Source: DAOTTX01 sp034437515
Lineage (GTDB): Bacteria > Chloroflexota > Anaerolineae > Aggregatilineales > Phototrophicaceae
Direction of reading: 5' to 3'
Assembly: GCA_034437515.1 (NCBI GenBank)
Contig: DAOTTX010000163.1
Location: 1-6,577 of the forward strand
DNA: 6,577 nt
Under the pieces are notes generated by a model, which saw only the letters and a list, made by a program, of their open reading frames with translations, was not told the DNA's origin and made no database searches. Made by a program: the position numbers and the translations under genes. Below are positions 6,093 through 6,577 of the stretch, one piece after another (position 1 is the first letter of the stretch; the number at the start of each line of letters is the position of its first letter).

Positions 6093-6278
6093 CTTGACAA
6101 TGTTAACTTCGAGTCCCACGGCGATTGAAACCGTGTGCAACGGCGCGTAAGAAACACGCGCTGCAAAGTCGCCCTTCGGCGACTGGAAGTTAATCCGCGA
6201 AGGCGGATTTCGCATCGCGTCACTGACGCACGGTAGCTCGCGAATTCATTCGCCAGGATAAAAGTTAACATTGTCAAG
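6093..6278. mobile_element. 186-bp hairpin-array element with 17-bp inverted ends
   Basis: CTTGACAATGTTAACTT (6093-6109) recurs perfectly inverted at 6262-6278. Between the ends lie at least six stem-loops: CACGG/CCGTG (6117-6135), GCGCGT-AAGAAAC-ACGCGC (6143-6161), AGTCGCC-CTTC-GGCGACT (6167-6184), AATCCGC-GAAG-GCGGATT (6192-6209), GCGTC-ACT-GACGC (6217-6229) and GCGAAT-TC-ATTCGC (6240-6253). The left end starts at the first base after the stop codon of the third gene, so the operon mRNA would carry the structure at its 3' end, where it could stabilise or end the transcript. No T-run follows, so it is not a standard terminator. AATAG occurs at 6088-6092 and again at 6281-6285, two bases off the right end; this is too weak to call a target duplication. 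A MITE-like relative of 723-942 is the best guess. Confidence 0.7.
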
Positions 6279-6386
6279 TTAATAGAGAGCCACAGAGAAA
6301 AATCAAAATCTCATTTTCTCCTCTGGGTTTGACCCAGTCCCTATCCTGCGCGCTGTCCAGAAGTTGTTTGACGCGCGAAGCAGCTG

Positions 6387-6409
6387 TGTGCTGGCCGAAA
6401 AGAACATCC
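6387..6409 (-). repeat. Right arm of the long-range inverted repeat
   Basis: The core CTGGCCGAAAAGAACATCC (6391-6409) is the inverted partner of 85-103 with one mismatch; the full arm matches at 21 of 23. Read in-frame on this strand it gives VLAEKNI, comparable to VLAEKYI from the left arm on the minus strand, so the similarity could reflect two remnants of a related coding sequence. Confidence 0.5.
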
Positions 6410-6507
6410 GTTCAGGTGCCAATCAAAGTGGAAGCAGAACCACGTGTCTCAGAGCGTATCGAAAGCAGAGAATGGGCGGGTAGTGTTACTCGATCAACAA
6501 GTCATCT

Positions 6508-6539
6508 CCTCAATCCAGGCAGTTGCAGGTTGATTGAGG
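6508..6539. repeat. 8-bp stem-loop
   Basis: CCTCAATC (6508-6515) pairs perfectly with GATTGAGG (6532-6539) around a 16-base loop. No T-run follows on either strand, so it does not look like a classical terminator. It could be a binding-site dyad or part of another repeat. Confidence 0.4.
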
Positions 6540-6577
6540 GGACTTTGGGAAGACAGGGGCTGGAAACTGGCACCAGA

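Larger units (their letters stand above)
6279..6577. other. Intergenic tail, no convincing gene
   Basis: No good reading frame is complete here. A plus-strand frame stays open to the window end from about TTG 6329, but it has no ribosome-binding site and I recognise nothing in it. Small dyads are present: GAGAAAA/TTTTCTC (6295-6301 with 6314-6320, extended by CCA/TGG) and CTGGG-TTTGA-CCCAG (6323-6337). Neither is followed by a T-run. On the minus strand the last bases read as a short frame ending IEEMTC and a stop, which could be the end of a gene lying beyond the window. Confidence 0.5.

Noticed and set aside
6167..6209. Rho-independent terminator for the operon
   Set aside because: The two strong 7-bp stems are not followed by a run of T on the plus strand, and they belong to an inverted-repeat element.
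6329..6577. Plus-strand frame open to the window end
   Set aside because: It has no ATG, no ribosome-binding site and no recognisable protein motif, and it passes through hairpins and the inverted-repeat arm.

Overview
This window looks like chromosomal DNA from a Chloroflexota-type bacterium (Anaerolineae or a relative). That is an inference from style. The kinase opening (GQYHIVEQL..GGMAEVYKAYQPSLDRYVAVKVI), the many WSPDG-type TolB/PD40 repeats, the Pro/Thr linker after a membrane anchor and the hairpin-rich intergenic repeats are all features I associate with that phylum. No rRNA, tRNA or housekeeping marker is present to confirm it.

Layout. Positions 1-452 hold no convincing gene. They contain a repeat family with two direct 44-bp copies (108-151, 199-242) and one inverted, diverged copy (317-360), several small hairpins, and a good sigma70-like promoter (290-317). 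Positions 453-734 may encode a small exported protein of unknown function. Its 3' end is formed by a 220-bp miniature inverted-repeat element (723-942) with 16-bp ends, flanked by an exact 10-bp direct repeat (713-722, 943-952). This is a clear insertion footprint. The element is packed with nested hairpins.

Positions 1086-6092 form one compact plus-strand operon of three genes: a Ser/Thr protein kinase with about six membrane helices and a cytosolic helical C-terminal domain; a probable lipoprotein with twelve PD40 beta-propeller motifs, whose start overlaps the kinase stop; and a signal-anchored protein with seven PD40 motifs, two bases further on. A plausible working model is a signalling unit at the membrane. 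The kinase has no obvious extracytoplasmic sensor domain, and the two propellers sit outside the membrane and could supply ligand or partner recognition. This is inferred from gene order, predicted location and tight spacing, not shown.

The stop codon of the third gene is directly followed by a second hairpin element (6093-6278). It is bounded by a perfect 17-bp inverted repeat and contains at least six short stem-loops. The remaining 300 bases (6279-6577) contain no convincing gene, only dyads and a 23-base segment that is the inverted near-copy (21/23) of bases 85-107, so the whole cluster is bracketed by an inverted repeat. The most interesting material is the pair of structured mobile-looking elements and the kinase/propeller operon between them.
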